Assembly: GCF_032062135.1 (NCBI RefSeq) | Contig: NC_092861.1 | Coordinates: forward strand, 116,375,604-116,439,603 | Direction of reading: 5' to 3' | Source of the DNA: Pyxicephalus adspersus | Taxonomy: Eukaryota > Chordata > Amphibia > Anura > Pyxicephalidae | Length of the DNA stretch: 64,000 nt | Translations under genes and position numbers: made by a program | In this document: positions 23,501 to 35,500 of the stretch, piece by piece | Numbering within the stretch: the first letter of the stretch is position 1 | How the letters are laid out: each line of letters begins with the position of its first letter | The notes under the pieces: generated by a model | What the model was told of the DNA's origin: nothing | What the model saw: the letters and a program-made list of their open reading frames with translations, nothing else | Databases searched by the model: none

Positions 23501-26500
23501 TGAAAAACAGTGTCTTCGACAGCAATGCAGGATGTAGTAGGATGATGTTACTATGATAAGACCTGTAATTCACCTTAAGGTTTGCTGACTCTTCTTTCAC
23601 TAATAGTGCTATTAGTGCTATTTGCAAATATCAACCAAGTTCTGCAAATATTAAGACATTACTTCAGCTCTAAAAATTAGGAACGAACAGAGAGACAGTT
23701 TGGCAATATGACTATTTAAGGCTGAATTCACCCAGTTAGTTGGCAGCTGCCCTCCTAATCCTCGCAGTCCCTGCACCAAGTGCATACCCACCCCTAGCTT
23801 GCCCTAGACGGCAACCTCTTACCCCTGAATGAATAAGAGCAGGATATCCTATTTAATGTACAGCGCTGCGTAATATGTTGGCGCTATATAAATCCTGTTT
23901 ATTAATATTAATAATAATAATAATAATAATATCAAGGGTTAGGAAGTGAGACGGCCCTAAAGTAGATCCAGAAATGTTTTTTGTATGAGTATACAAATTT
24001 CTAAAGAAAACAGAGCAACCAGTCATTTTAGTTGAAAAATTACAGTTAAAGCAAGCCAATAAAATCATCATAAAAATTTAGTGTTCATTGTAAAATACTA
24101 AATTTTCAAAAGTATCCTTATTGTCTACAAAGATTATTTTGTTTGAATAAATATCAAACTCCTCAGTTGAAGGGGTTTACAGTTATAAAATGTATTCAAA
24201 CCTAAAACAATTGCAGCTTTTAAGTCCAACATTGCTGCTTATCTGTCTTAACAAGTAATGGCTCCATTGTTTTTGTTTATTGTTTTCAGTTTTTTTTTTA
24301 TTTTAAACTTGTCATCCAACAAATAATACAGTTCATGTCCCTAACTGGATACACAATCTTCCCCAGTGTATCTATGGAGGATGTCATGGTTTCCACCCAG
24401 ACTGGACCTTAAATAAGTCTGCCTTTGTTAATTTCAATGACATGGGGTTAAAAGATTTGTTGTTTACAGAACAAACGTTATTTTGTTCAACAAAAAACAT
24501 TGACATTGCATTTTTGACAAGATCAACTGGAATTTTTTGTACTTGCTGAAAATGCCTTTAGCCAAAAATTGAACACTAATGCAGCCACCACATATAAAGA
24601 GCGGTTAGCTGCACTATATACCATTTTCATTCTTAGGATTCATTATCCTCAAAGAATAACCATAATTTTTAAACACAACTTACCAAAGCATGGAAAGAAG
24701 AGACAGAGAAGATACCAAGCCTCCCTAGTGCCAGCTTGGATGGCCGTCCTGCGGCTGCTAATAGGCTTTTTGGGTTTGGCAGCTCCCCTCCTTGCAGGCT
24801 TGCTAAATAGCAGCGCATACGAAAGAGATCCATGTTAAATTTTTCCAGGTTCTGTTCCCACTGCTGAATCTGCAAAAACAAAAAGCAAATACCCAGTGAA
24901 ATGCCAGTCAACTACTAGAAGCATTCCGCTAGAAACTACTGCTTTTCAGTATACTAAAGTCAGAAAATTCACTTACTCTACCCTTATCTGAGCTTCATGT
25001 AGTTTCTGGTAGAGGAAGCTCATGTATCTGTATGCAGGATCAATAGAAGGTAGTTGTAGAACCTTCCTTTAAAATTGAGTGCCTGTGAGAACATTTAAGT
25101 GCTGGCATTTTTATACCAGACTTTTATTTCTGAGACATAACCTGCTGTGTGTTCCATTCCCACTAGAAGGTGATTTCATCTCAGTGTAGAAGGTTCGGCA
25201 GATTACAGGCAGAAGGCAATGGGGTAGTCTACCTGTAGTCACACATTTCAATTTAAAATGTTGCTGTATTGCTGTTTCCACTTCCAGTGCCATTAAGAAA
25301 AGCAGCCAGTTCAACAACAGAAGCGTAAACTTTTGGAAAATTGCGGTGTTAGAAATGTTGTGTGTCAGTAAAGCTGGGGGTCAGCTGTTAATCCCAGGAG
25401 CCAAATAAATCAACTATGGTATTTTAGTAAATCTCAGTGAGGAAGTTTCTGACATTCTTTTATCTCATTGATGTAATTTCATGGGATTACTGCAATCTCA
25501 CATGGCCATCATGAATCAGTGCAATAGCTATCTGCTGATACCAGACTAAGGCTACACACGTTCAATAGTTCTCGTCCGATAATCGGCTCAGGGCCGATAT
25601 CGGACGAGAATCTGGCCTGTGTACAGCGCCCGTCGCCCATCGTCCGAACGACCGTCCGGGCAGATCTCAATAGAGCAGAACGGTGCTGTATGTACTCGTT
25701 CATGCATCATGTGCAGTCATTATGACGCAAAAGTGCATGGGGAGACTGGAAAAAAACAAATAAAAGATAACATCTCCCTAACGGATACACTGAATTATAC
25801 ATGCACTTATTGGAGATGCAAAGCTAATTCAACCCAAAAAAGTTATAACTTTATGACAAAAAAATAGATACAATATGTCACAAACTGACAATTCAAAGCA
25901 TAAAAAGAAACAAAAAAAAACACATAGGAAGAATTGAACTGACCTTAAAAAAATCTAAATGATCAACAGATTTGAATACAGGGTACTGAAGATAGTTTAG
26001 GTTGTTTGGGTATATTCAAGACTTTTTCAAAAGAACAACATGCCCAAAAAAAACATTTGAGAGAGTTATTTATAACACAGTTTGATTTGTGTCCCATCAG
26101 AGATTAATGGAAAGTGGACATCTGCACTCCACAGCATAATCACAAAGTGTGACAGCATGCATGAATTATCATATAGATAGTAAGTACTAGGAATCCCTGA
26201 AATCATAACTTGCTTTATTAAATATTAGAAATCCGATCTCTAAAATCGGATATAAAAGGTTTGAGATAATAGCAAATAATTTCCAAGCCTGGATATAATT
26301 ATCCTAAACCATTACCACTAACTATCAGAGTGTCCTAGTTTTAGTAGTCTGGAAACAATCGATGCCCCTCAATCAATGCCAGATGTTCTTTTGAAGGTTT
26401 TCCTGATCAACCCCCACAATCCTTTAATCTCTAGAAAAAAGCATGTGTTTTGCCTTGTTTTAACTTTAAAATTAATGAAGTTATCCTGATAATTCCTGCA

Positions 26501-29500
26501 TTTGTGTCTAATCACTGCTAAATAACTGATAATGATTCAAGGGTGGTAGTCATTAAATATCCAAGCCAGCCCAAGAAGAATGCAGAAAACACAAAGAGCC
26601 CTGGATAACCTTTGCTAAGCACTACGTGTGCAGACGCAGACTGGTCAGTTATTGGAATAATGCTGGTTAATACCAGCTGACAGACAGCAGGATAAGAAGC
26701 TCAATATCTTGGGAGGCTATGCTCACACTTCAGGCCCATATGCCAAGAAATTTCAGTACACCGTGGAATGAAAACTAGACCATGTGTTTTATTTAACGAT
26801 AAAGGACTCTTAGAAGTGCCAAAGGGAATGTGAATGTTACCTTCTATCTTTATAGCCTGTGATCAATGGGTATTTAGAGTGCCATGCCATGCCATGTCTT
26901 TAATTTACCTCTTTATCAATAATAAATTCAGATGGATTTCTCCTGTAATCTGTTCAAAAGTAGGGTGGACCATAAAAGAACTAAGAAGGGCTTTTATATC
27001 ATTTCCCAAAACTCCTTCAAACACGGCAATGTGATATTAACCTAAAGAACGATGGTGGGAGCTAAGCATGGCAATTCACCAACAGAGTCCTTAACATTGC
27101 CAACATCCAAGCATCTATAGCAGTAGCCAGGGGTACTGGTATAGAGAGTGCCTAACCAATGGTTCTAGCCGAATCAACAATCATTTTACTAAATGTTTCA
27201 GAAGGTACTTAAAATACTAGAAAGAATGATCTTACCAGTAGGAGTGATCTACATCACATAAATTTCATAGCTTGGCCACAGTTCTACTTTCAAAGGCTAA
27301 AATAACTGCATGCATAGTATACTGCAAAAGTATAGTTTTCAAGCAGGACTCTAGCCCAAAAAAACAAAAAAATGATAGAAAAATGAATAGTTCTTCAATA
27401 CAAAAAACAACAGGGCCATTTTACTGAAATATTTACCTTTAGTCTAGAGATTTCTTGCAGTAGTTTATTCTGCCACTAGATGAACTTAGCCTGATGGAGA
27501 GCCTTACTTAACTCACTTCCTGTGAACCCAGGTCATCCTGAATCCTTCCCAGCCATATACAGGACAGTTATAGTGAAATCGAAGTCACCTCTTCCTATTC
27601 TATCAGCAATGTCAAAACCTTCACCCAGTCTTCTTCTGGGTTTAGGTATTCAACTAACTTGATTGATGAGACCGGAATAACATAACTTCCACCCATAAAC
27701 ATTGGAGTTCATTAATTCTCCAGTATACCGGGACTGTACACTGAGCTGCTAAAGTGTAGCTTAGTGTATTTTAAACAAAATATTGTGAACAAGCAGGATT
27801 TATTTTGCAGAAATGACATAGCCTGCCTGTCCCTTTTGCGATAAACATTTTTTTGTCTTTAAAGTTGCCCCCCCCCCCCCTTAAAGCAAAACTTCAAAGT
27901 GCATAGTGAAAGTGAAGCATAAGAGTGACCAACCAAACCAAAACGCGTCAGGCTACAAGACTTTTTTTTTCTTAATACCTCAAAAGGGGTATCACTGTCT
28001 AGTTCGTCGATCACTATACTCATGATTTTATATATGAGAAACACCAATTTAAACGCTGTGTTTCAATTAATATGCAAAGTTATTTTTCAAATTGTTCTTT
28101 ACAATATATTGTCTTATTGCTGCACTAAAACCCTTACTATCTTTGGTATTTTCTTTCAACTCACATGTGCTATGTTCAGACTGGCAGTACAATTTGCGGT
28201 GCGGTCGGGGTAAATACTTCATGTACTGTCTACCCCCGGCAGCCCTATAGAGAGTGAGGGCCTGCAGTCAAAATTTGCCAGAGTTGGTTCTCTAAGAAGA
28301 AAAAATAATAATAATAATAAAAAAGCAACCTCATGCAGCCACCAGATATAACAACTGGCATGCTGCAATATATTAGTTTTTGTGTTTAGGTACACTAATA
28401 AATAAAGCTCTATGTGTTATTATTATTATTATTCATAAACCTATTTATATATCGCCAACATATTACGCAGCGCTGTACAATAAATGGGGGTATCAAAGGA
28501 AAGACACAGACAGTGACAGAGGAGGAGGGCAGGATGTATGCCATGGACCCTCCCTGTTTATATAATTCTGAGGTAATATTCTGAGGGGACTCGTCATCTC
28601 CCACTTATGTATTCTCCTTGAGATGTATTGCGCAGAAATCTGCAAAGGCAACACAATGTTCAAGGGTAATGTCTCTCCTGTGTGAGGTTCGAGGTCTAAC
28701 TATCTGTTTATCAAATGTCTTATATTCCGATATTAAAAAAAAAAGGAATTTGAAATAAAACTGCTAGAAAAGAGGTGAGACATTGACATGAGACAGTTGC
28801 CATGGTTACAAGGCCACAACATGCAAATGTACGTCACTTGGGAGATAAATCATAGCTGGCTGCGGATCGAAAGGAAACTTTTTTTTTCTTTTTATAATGT
28901 GACATTTTACCACTGCTTGTATTTTAATTATATATGACGTATACATTGTCCTTTAATTTAAATGTTTTACCTGACCGAAATTCCTCCTTAGGTCTGAATA
29001 ATAATAATAATTAGGGACCAATTCAGACTGTATGCTAATAGAACTAAGGGAGGTGCATTCATTCCATTCCATCAATTTTAATTGTACCAGACTGCACCCC
29101 ACCTGTACACAACAGCGCATACAGATTGTATTGCATAAAAATGCACAAATGTCAACATTGTGCTATGCTGCATTGGGAACAGAATGATTTGCGCATTCAG
29201 AATAATGCTCACCTAATGCACTAAAGACAAAGCAAAGGGCTTTATTTATAAAACAGGGACTCCAACATTCCCTTAAACATTCCCTTGTGGGAATCTTCCA
29301 TGTGTTTAAATGGCTGTAATTGATTCCCACCAGGGTATGTAATATTCCCTGGTTTCTGTCTCCATGACATTGGTGGTAAGGGCAAATAAAAGGGGAGAAT
29401 CTTCCCAAAAGTAAAAAGACACAGATTAGACTGTTTATAGATTACATCAAATATTATTGTGCAAAACACTGATTGTGGTAATGCACCACAGCATTGTAAA

Positions 29501-32500
29501 TATTACCAAAGTACCGTGTTTCCCCGAAAATAAGACCTAGCACTCCCCCCCCCCCAACCTGCCCTAATATAAGACCTACCCCGAAAATAAGACCTAGTAG
29601 AAAAAGAGAAAAAAAAAAAATACTCACGGGCGGGAGACAGCGGGCGTACACACTCCGGAGCCGCACAAGCCGNNNNNNNNNNNNNNNNNNNNNNNNNNNN
29701 NNNNNNNNNNNNNNNNNNNNNNNNNNNNNNNNNNNNNNNNNNNNNNNNNNNNNNNNNNNNNNNNNNNNNNNNNNNNNNNNNNNNNNNNNNNNNNNNNNNN
29801 NNNNNNNNNNNNNNNNNNNNNNNNNNNNNNNNNNNNNNNNNNNNNNNNNNNNNNNNNNNNNNNNNNNNNNNNNNNNNNNNNNNNNNNNNNNNNNNNNNNN
29901 NNNNNNNNNNNNNNNNNNNNNNNNNNNNNNNNNNNNNNNNNNNNNNNNNNNNNNNNNNNNNNNNNNNNNNNNNNNNNNNNNNNNNNNNNNNNNNNNNNNN
30001 NNNNNNNNNNNNNTGTACATTGTTCTACATGAATATGGTAAGTGTTTTTTTTTTCATTAAAAAAAGTATATAAGACCTACCCTGAAAATAAGACCTAGTG
30101 TGTTTTTGGAAGCCCAAAAAAATATAAGACAGTGTCTTATTTTCGGGGAAACACGGTATAACCATGAACAACCGAACCAATCAGTGGGTTACTAATGCAA
30201 TCTGCCAAATGCCGCAACTGTACTTGACTTCTTAACTTCTTGCCACTTGTTGCTAGCCAAAATCTGAAAAGAAACTCCAAGGCCAATAAGATTGTAAGTA
30301 CATCAAAAGACATCAAAAACAAAGGTCTCCAGTTCCCATCAAAAAGTTGTAGGTAAGCACTGTTACTGTAGCCACAAATAAAGAGAATCTAGTTGAATGC
30401 CCAAAGTAATAACTGGCTACAGGAATGACCTTCAAGACTCAGGGCTGGTTCAGACTGGCGGTGAGGTTGTGGTGCAGTTACTGCCTATTTACCCCCCTTA
30501 AAGGATGCCCATTAATGAAATGCATGTAGTGGGCCTGATTTATTAAAATTCCTCATGGGAGAACCTGGGTGATTCTGCAAACTCAGAATGAATTAAAAAC
30601 ATTCCAGGTCTATTGGATCACCCAAGTTCTAACATAATAGTCCATCTTCTCTAGTCTTGGAGAGCTTTAGTAAATTAGGCTCAGTGTCTCAGGCATGGCC
30701 CCCATAGATAATGATTGGGGTGGCAGTAAGTGGTTCAGTGCAGCTCACTGTAAAATGTTCAAATGCTGGTTCTTTAGGAACCAGTGCAGTGGTGCAGGAG
30801 TGGTTGACAAGATGGCCAGTCACTAAAAGATGCAAAGGAACCACTGTTCTTTAAAGTGTACATTTAGCCCCATTTCTTCACTTTGGATAGAGTAGGTAGC
30901 CCCTGCTGATTTTTATTGCTGTGTCCCTATTAAGTAGATTATCTGTCCTGACGAACATTGCACATGATAGAAACATTTCACATCTGTCACCAAAAAAGGT
31001 GAAATCTTCCATTGAAGACTCGTGTTGCAGTGACAATTGTCTAACAAGGCAATTCCTCTCACTTTGGTGTGATTTCCCTCTCATTTACTGGAACATCTCT
31101 GAAGAGTGAGTAAATGAAAATCTACCTAATGGCTCACTGGACAGCAAAAAAAAAAAAACCTGATTTACTCACACACTTTAATTGCATTACAAATATTTAA
31201 TTTTCAATCCTGACTGCAGTGCTTTCATAGTATTTTAAGTAACAGAGTTAAATGACTTTCCTCTAAATTATCTCCACTAGACCTCCAAGTTCAAGATGAA
31301 AACCCTTGTACAGATCAAGGGAGTAAAGGAAACGTGTACGGCTAATAATACGGTAATTGTAGTGAAACACTGAGCTGTTGTTCCTTGAAAATACTAAAAT
31401 GTGACTCTGGGTCTCATGACCAAGCAGAGAAACGTCTAACGCAGCAAATTATCTGGGATAAATAGCTACTGAGAACATGTTTAGTATTTGGACTTCAAAA
31501 GCAGCAGATCATAAAAGAAATGAGCCAAGAGTGTCTATTGTGGAGGGTGTGTAAGGGAATGAAAATGTTGGTCCTTTTGTAGTCCTCCTGGGAAAATCTA
31601 CAACATTACTATTAAGGTTATAATTACTTCACGCTGTGTTCTACAAAATACCAGTTATACCATATATGTATTTGTATTCAGGGATTACTTTATCAGTTTA
31701 AAAAAAAAAAACAAGAAATGTTGGTCTTCTGTACACACATGTTGTGATTTAATTGGTAAATAAAGATGTAATGCTATTACAATTGAATTATATTACTATT
31801 ATGGTATTAGACTGGAACATTTCAAGCCCTCTAAAGGTAATTGTTTCATATGAAGGTGTTATTTACAGGAGAGAGTTTTTGCACTTATTTTACATGCTGG
31901 GTTCCATCTACATTGTCTTAGCTATGATTTACAAGGGGAGATTATTTGCCAAACACATTAACATTTTCATTGGGATATTGTAGAAGTTCTGTGCAGTCAT
32001 TCATTCTTTAATGAAAGAAATTACAATTATATGAAAAGAAAAAACACTATATCATAAGCCTAATAATTTGGTATTATTGACCCTTCCCTTTAAAAAATAA
32101 TGAATGTTTTAAATTTGGAAAGAATGTAATAGAATGGAAAGAAAGGGGAAATATGCCAAAAATGTTATTCAGGAATGGATGGTATGGCAGACTGCAGTAC
32201 TTATGGGTTATGATCCTTCTGAGCGCCCATGCATCTTGTATGATCAAATTATCTGTATCAAACTGATGGGTCTGTGTAGGTATTAGGGGTATGGCACATT
32301 TTTGTTTTGCTCCTTAAGTAAAGAAAGTTAAAAAATAAATAAATAAATATACAACACAGAATAGCAAAAGCTTTTGAAATATATTGCTAATAATCCTTTG
32401 CCAAGAACTAGGTGTTATTTGTTTTAAAACAAAATTCAAAACCGAACAAGACAAATTCTTATAGCAATCAGGTGGATGATAAAAAACAGTGTATAGAAAC

Positions 32501-35500
32501 AAGGTGGTGACCAGATTATTTGTTTAAATGGGCTTGTCTACTGCACTTTTCATTTAACTGTAAATTCAGCTAAAAGGGTCAATCATATGTGACTTGTAGT
32601 CACAGGAAGTAGGTGATAAGCAATTTTAAGAACTGAATTTGTAAACAGGAAATTAACAGATATGAGAGACCCTGTAGCTGCATTGCTACAGCCAATCACA
32701 GCTACAATCATGGCCAAAAATATTGGCTTCCATGCATTTATGTTGCAATTCAACCAGAAAATTGTTGAAATTACAAATGCTTTTTGTTATGTCACAAAAA
32801 GGCAGAGAGAAAAAAAAATCTGAGGCATTCTGCAAAAAAAGTCAGAAATGGCCTGGACAACATTATTGGCACCCTCACCTTAATACTTGGTAGCAGGCCC
32901 TTTGGAAGAAATGTCACACTTTTTAAAATAATATTATGTCATGCATTAAGTCAAATTTCAGGTCACATAACTATGTGAACTAATTTTCACATTCCAAAAA
33001 CTGAGCTCTACCTCTCTTCTATTTGATAGATTGGGTGTCGAGAAATAAATATACGTTTATGTAAATCCGCTTTCAACAACTTTTGGCCATCAAATGGTAT
33101 CACTTATTCCCATTCTTCATCAATCAGATTTGTTTCACATATGAAAGTGAGTTGCTGCCAATAAACACTGAAGCTGTTGTTTGACAAGCAGAAAACATTC
33201 CAAATGAACATAACTTTGCATGGCCATTAAAAAATAATGGGTTTATTAATTCATTATGCACTTACATCTTACAGCTTTTCACTGTATTTCAGCCAAATCT
33301 TTCTGCTGCTACGGCCAAAACCATTTACAAAGACATTGGACATCTAATCATTTCATTACAAGGAATAACACTACCCTGGCAGCAGTGCCAGCAGCCTCCT
33401 CCTTGACTCTCAGTATGAACATTACACATAAAAGGAATGCTACTGGAAATCGGTCTAAAACATTATTATTGCAGCGTAACGCAGATTTGTGTCTTTGTCA
33501 GAACCAGGATTGCCTTAGGTCTTCACCAATAATGGTAAATAAAACCATGCTTCATATTTTTTTTCCTAAAGTTTTAGTTTTTGCAAAAATACAGTCAAGC
33601 ACAGTGCTGTGTTTTATTCTGTTACCTAATTTATAAGAAAAGGGCAGCATGCTATGAAAACACATTGTTGATGTATAGCTAAACCCAAAATAAATGGTCA
33701 AAACACCTTTTTTGTGCTGTCTGTTACGTATTGGATTTTCATTTACTTCCTTTCTCAAGAACGCAACAGCAAGTAAAGAAATCTCAAGTCAAAATCTGGA
33801 TGTTTTTCCAATTTTAATTATTGTAATAATGATCACTTGGGAATATAAATAAATAAAAACTTGCTAGTGGAGACCCAATAGGAATCCCCAACAGACACTC
33901 TAACCCTTTCCAACAATATTTAAAACTGAAAAAAAAAGTTTGGCTTTAGACACAATTTTTTTCAGATCTCTGGAAAAACAATAATCCACCCCCTCCCCAC
34001 TATTTTCAATTTCCTCCAAGACAGCTGGGGTTGGGGCTTAGTCCATTGAAAAATTGAGTGCTATCAATGATAAAATTTCTTCCATGTTGCCGACAAGAAC
34101 AGCTGTGGCACAGTTTTGCACAAATTGTGGCCTAGAACCAGTGCACGATTAAGATACCTAAAGGGTGGTCATATGACTCTCCAGTCCTCTTTCTTTATCA
34201 AGGAAGTATTTTTTTTGTTTACTGGGGAAAGGACTCTTCTTCAGGTGTCCACATCACCTATGTGTCTGTATGACATGGATACTTCCTATTCCCTGTCCAG
34301 TGGTAAGGTTCCCCTGGGATTCAGAAGAAGAGACTGCAAACCCTAACATAGGGGAACATCTAGCATAGGCCCATCTGTAGCACTGGATATTGATCTCCCG
34401 CACCCTGAAACAACTGCTTTTTGCAAAGTAAATAGCACAAAGAACATGAAAAGTACATACCTGGTTTTCTATGGCTTTTCTGTTCTTTGGGTCAGTCACA
34501 ATAGAGAGCTGCAGCTCTGCCATCTTCTTCATTTTGCTGTCCATATCTACCTTTTGCATAAGACTTTTGGTCTGACTTTTGAGCAGTCGGACAGTATCTT
34601 CTTTCCCGTGTTTCTTGGCAAAGAGAGATGCACAGGCAGAGTGTATTGCAGTAACCCAGTTCTCTAGATCAGTTTGACTAGTGGCCTGTAAGACAAAGTC
34701 ATTGTAAGAGTTTTAAATTTAAGTTTCAGGGTGGCCGATGTAATAAAAGTGTGCCAAAAGAAAACCATAGCAATGTTAGTTTTATTTTCAAACCTGAAAT
34801 GAAAACTTACTGAAATAGTGATGAGTTTTTACAGGCAGTTTTTTGGAAGTAGTTTTAAAAATAAGTAGAAATGCTTAAAGAGATGCAAAAAAGTAGTTTG
34901 CAAATACCACTGACTTGAAACTGAGCCAATTACATTCTGTAGCTGCAGAGTTGATTGGCCCTTTTTCAAGTCAGCGCAATTACCATGCCATTTGCAAACA
35001 GAGATCGAACATGATGCATCTCTACTATGGAGGCCTATTCTACAATGAGCCCCTTGCCAACACTGCCAACACTTCCAGGATAACCATTCACTCCTTTTGA
35101 CAACTGTCATTTCCCACAGGTGAACTTTTGTTAAATGGTAAAGCCATTGATTTTCATTTTTCATACCACATGGAAAAATAGTTGCAATTCTTTTAAAGCA
35201 TACTCACAGTATAAAGAGTACAAAGCACTTTATACTTTTTGCAACGCCGTGATTTGGAATGAGTACCCTACATCCAATAGATACTCCCATGTTAGTATGA
35301 ATTTGTTTCTTTTACACATTTATATATACTAGGTGGAAGAATTTGTGCTGGGCACCACAAGAGGAGTATGGAGGTTTAGTTTGGATGAAGGCCCGACCTG
35401 CTGCCCAAGAGGAGGGTCGAAATGGAATTAAAGAGGATTAGCTGTGTTCAGCTTTTTAATTGCTACCATGTGGAGGGAGGTAATTTTATATTTATTCAAA

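Larger units (their letters stand above)
21598..24683 (-). other. TIAM2 intron between coding exons 5 and 6
   Basis: This 3.1-kb intron contains a GC-rich hairpin region (22020-22250), a palindromic element (23000-23177), a hAT-like element with target duplication (23213-23512) and a LINE 3' end (23850-23935). The rest is unassigned AT-rich sequence. Confidence 0.8.
24870..34460 (-). other. TIAM2 intron between coding exons 4 and 5
   Basis: This 9.6-kb intron contains a truncated TIR element (25547-25730), a LINE 3' end (28421-28540), the gapped palindromic element (29514-30156), a nested repeat pair (30443-30815) and a Tc1/mariner-like fragment (32711-33130). The stretches 25740-28160 and 30820-32700 hold nothing I can name. 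Confidence 0.8.

Noticed and set aside
29454..30020. 188-codon frame on the minus strand
   Set aside because: Most of it is the assembly gap read as unknown residues. The rest is transposon end sequence.
33256..33636. 126-codon plus-strand frame
   Set aside because: No recognisable domain, low-quality composition, and it is antisense within a TIAM2 intron. Treated as chance.
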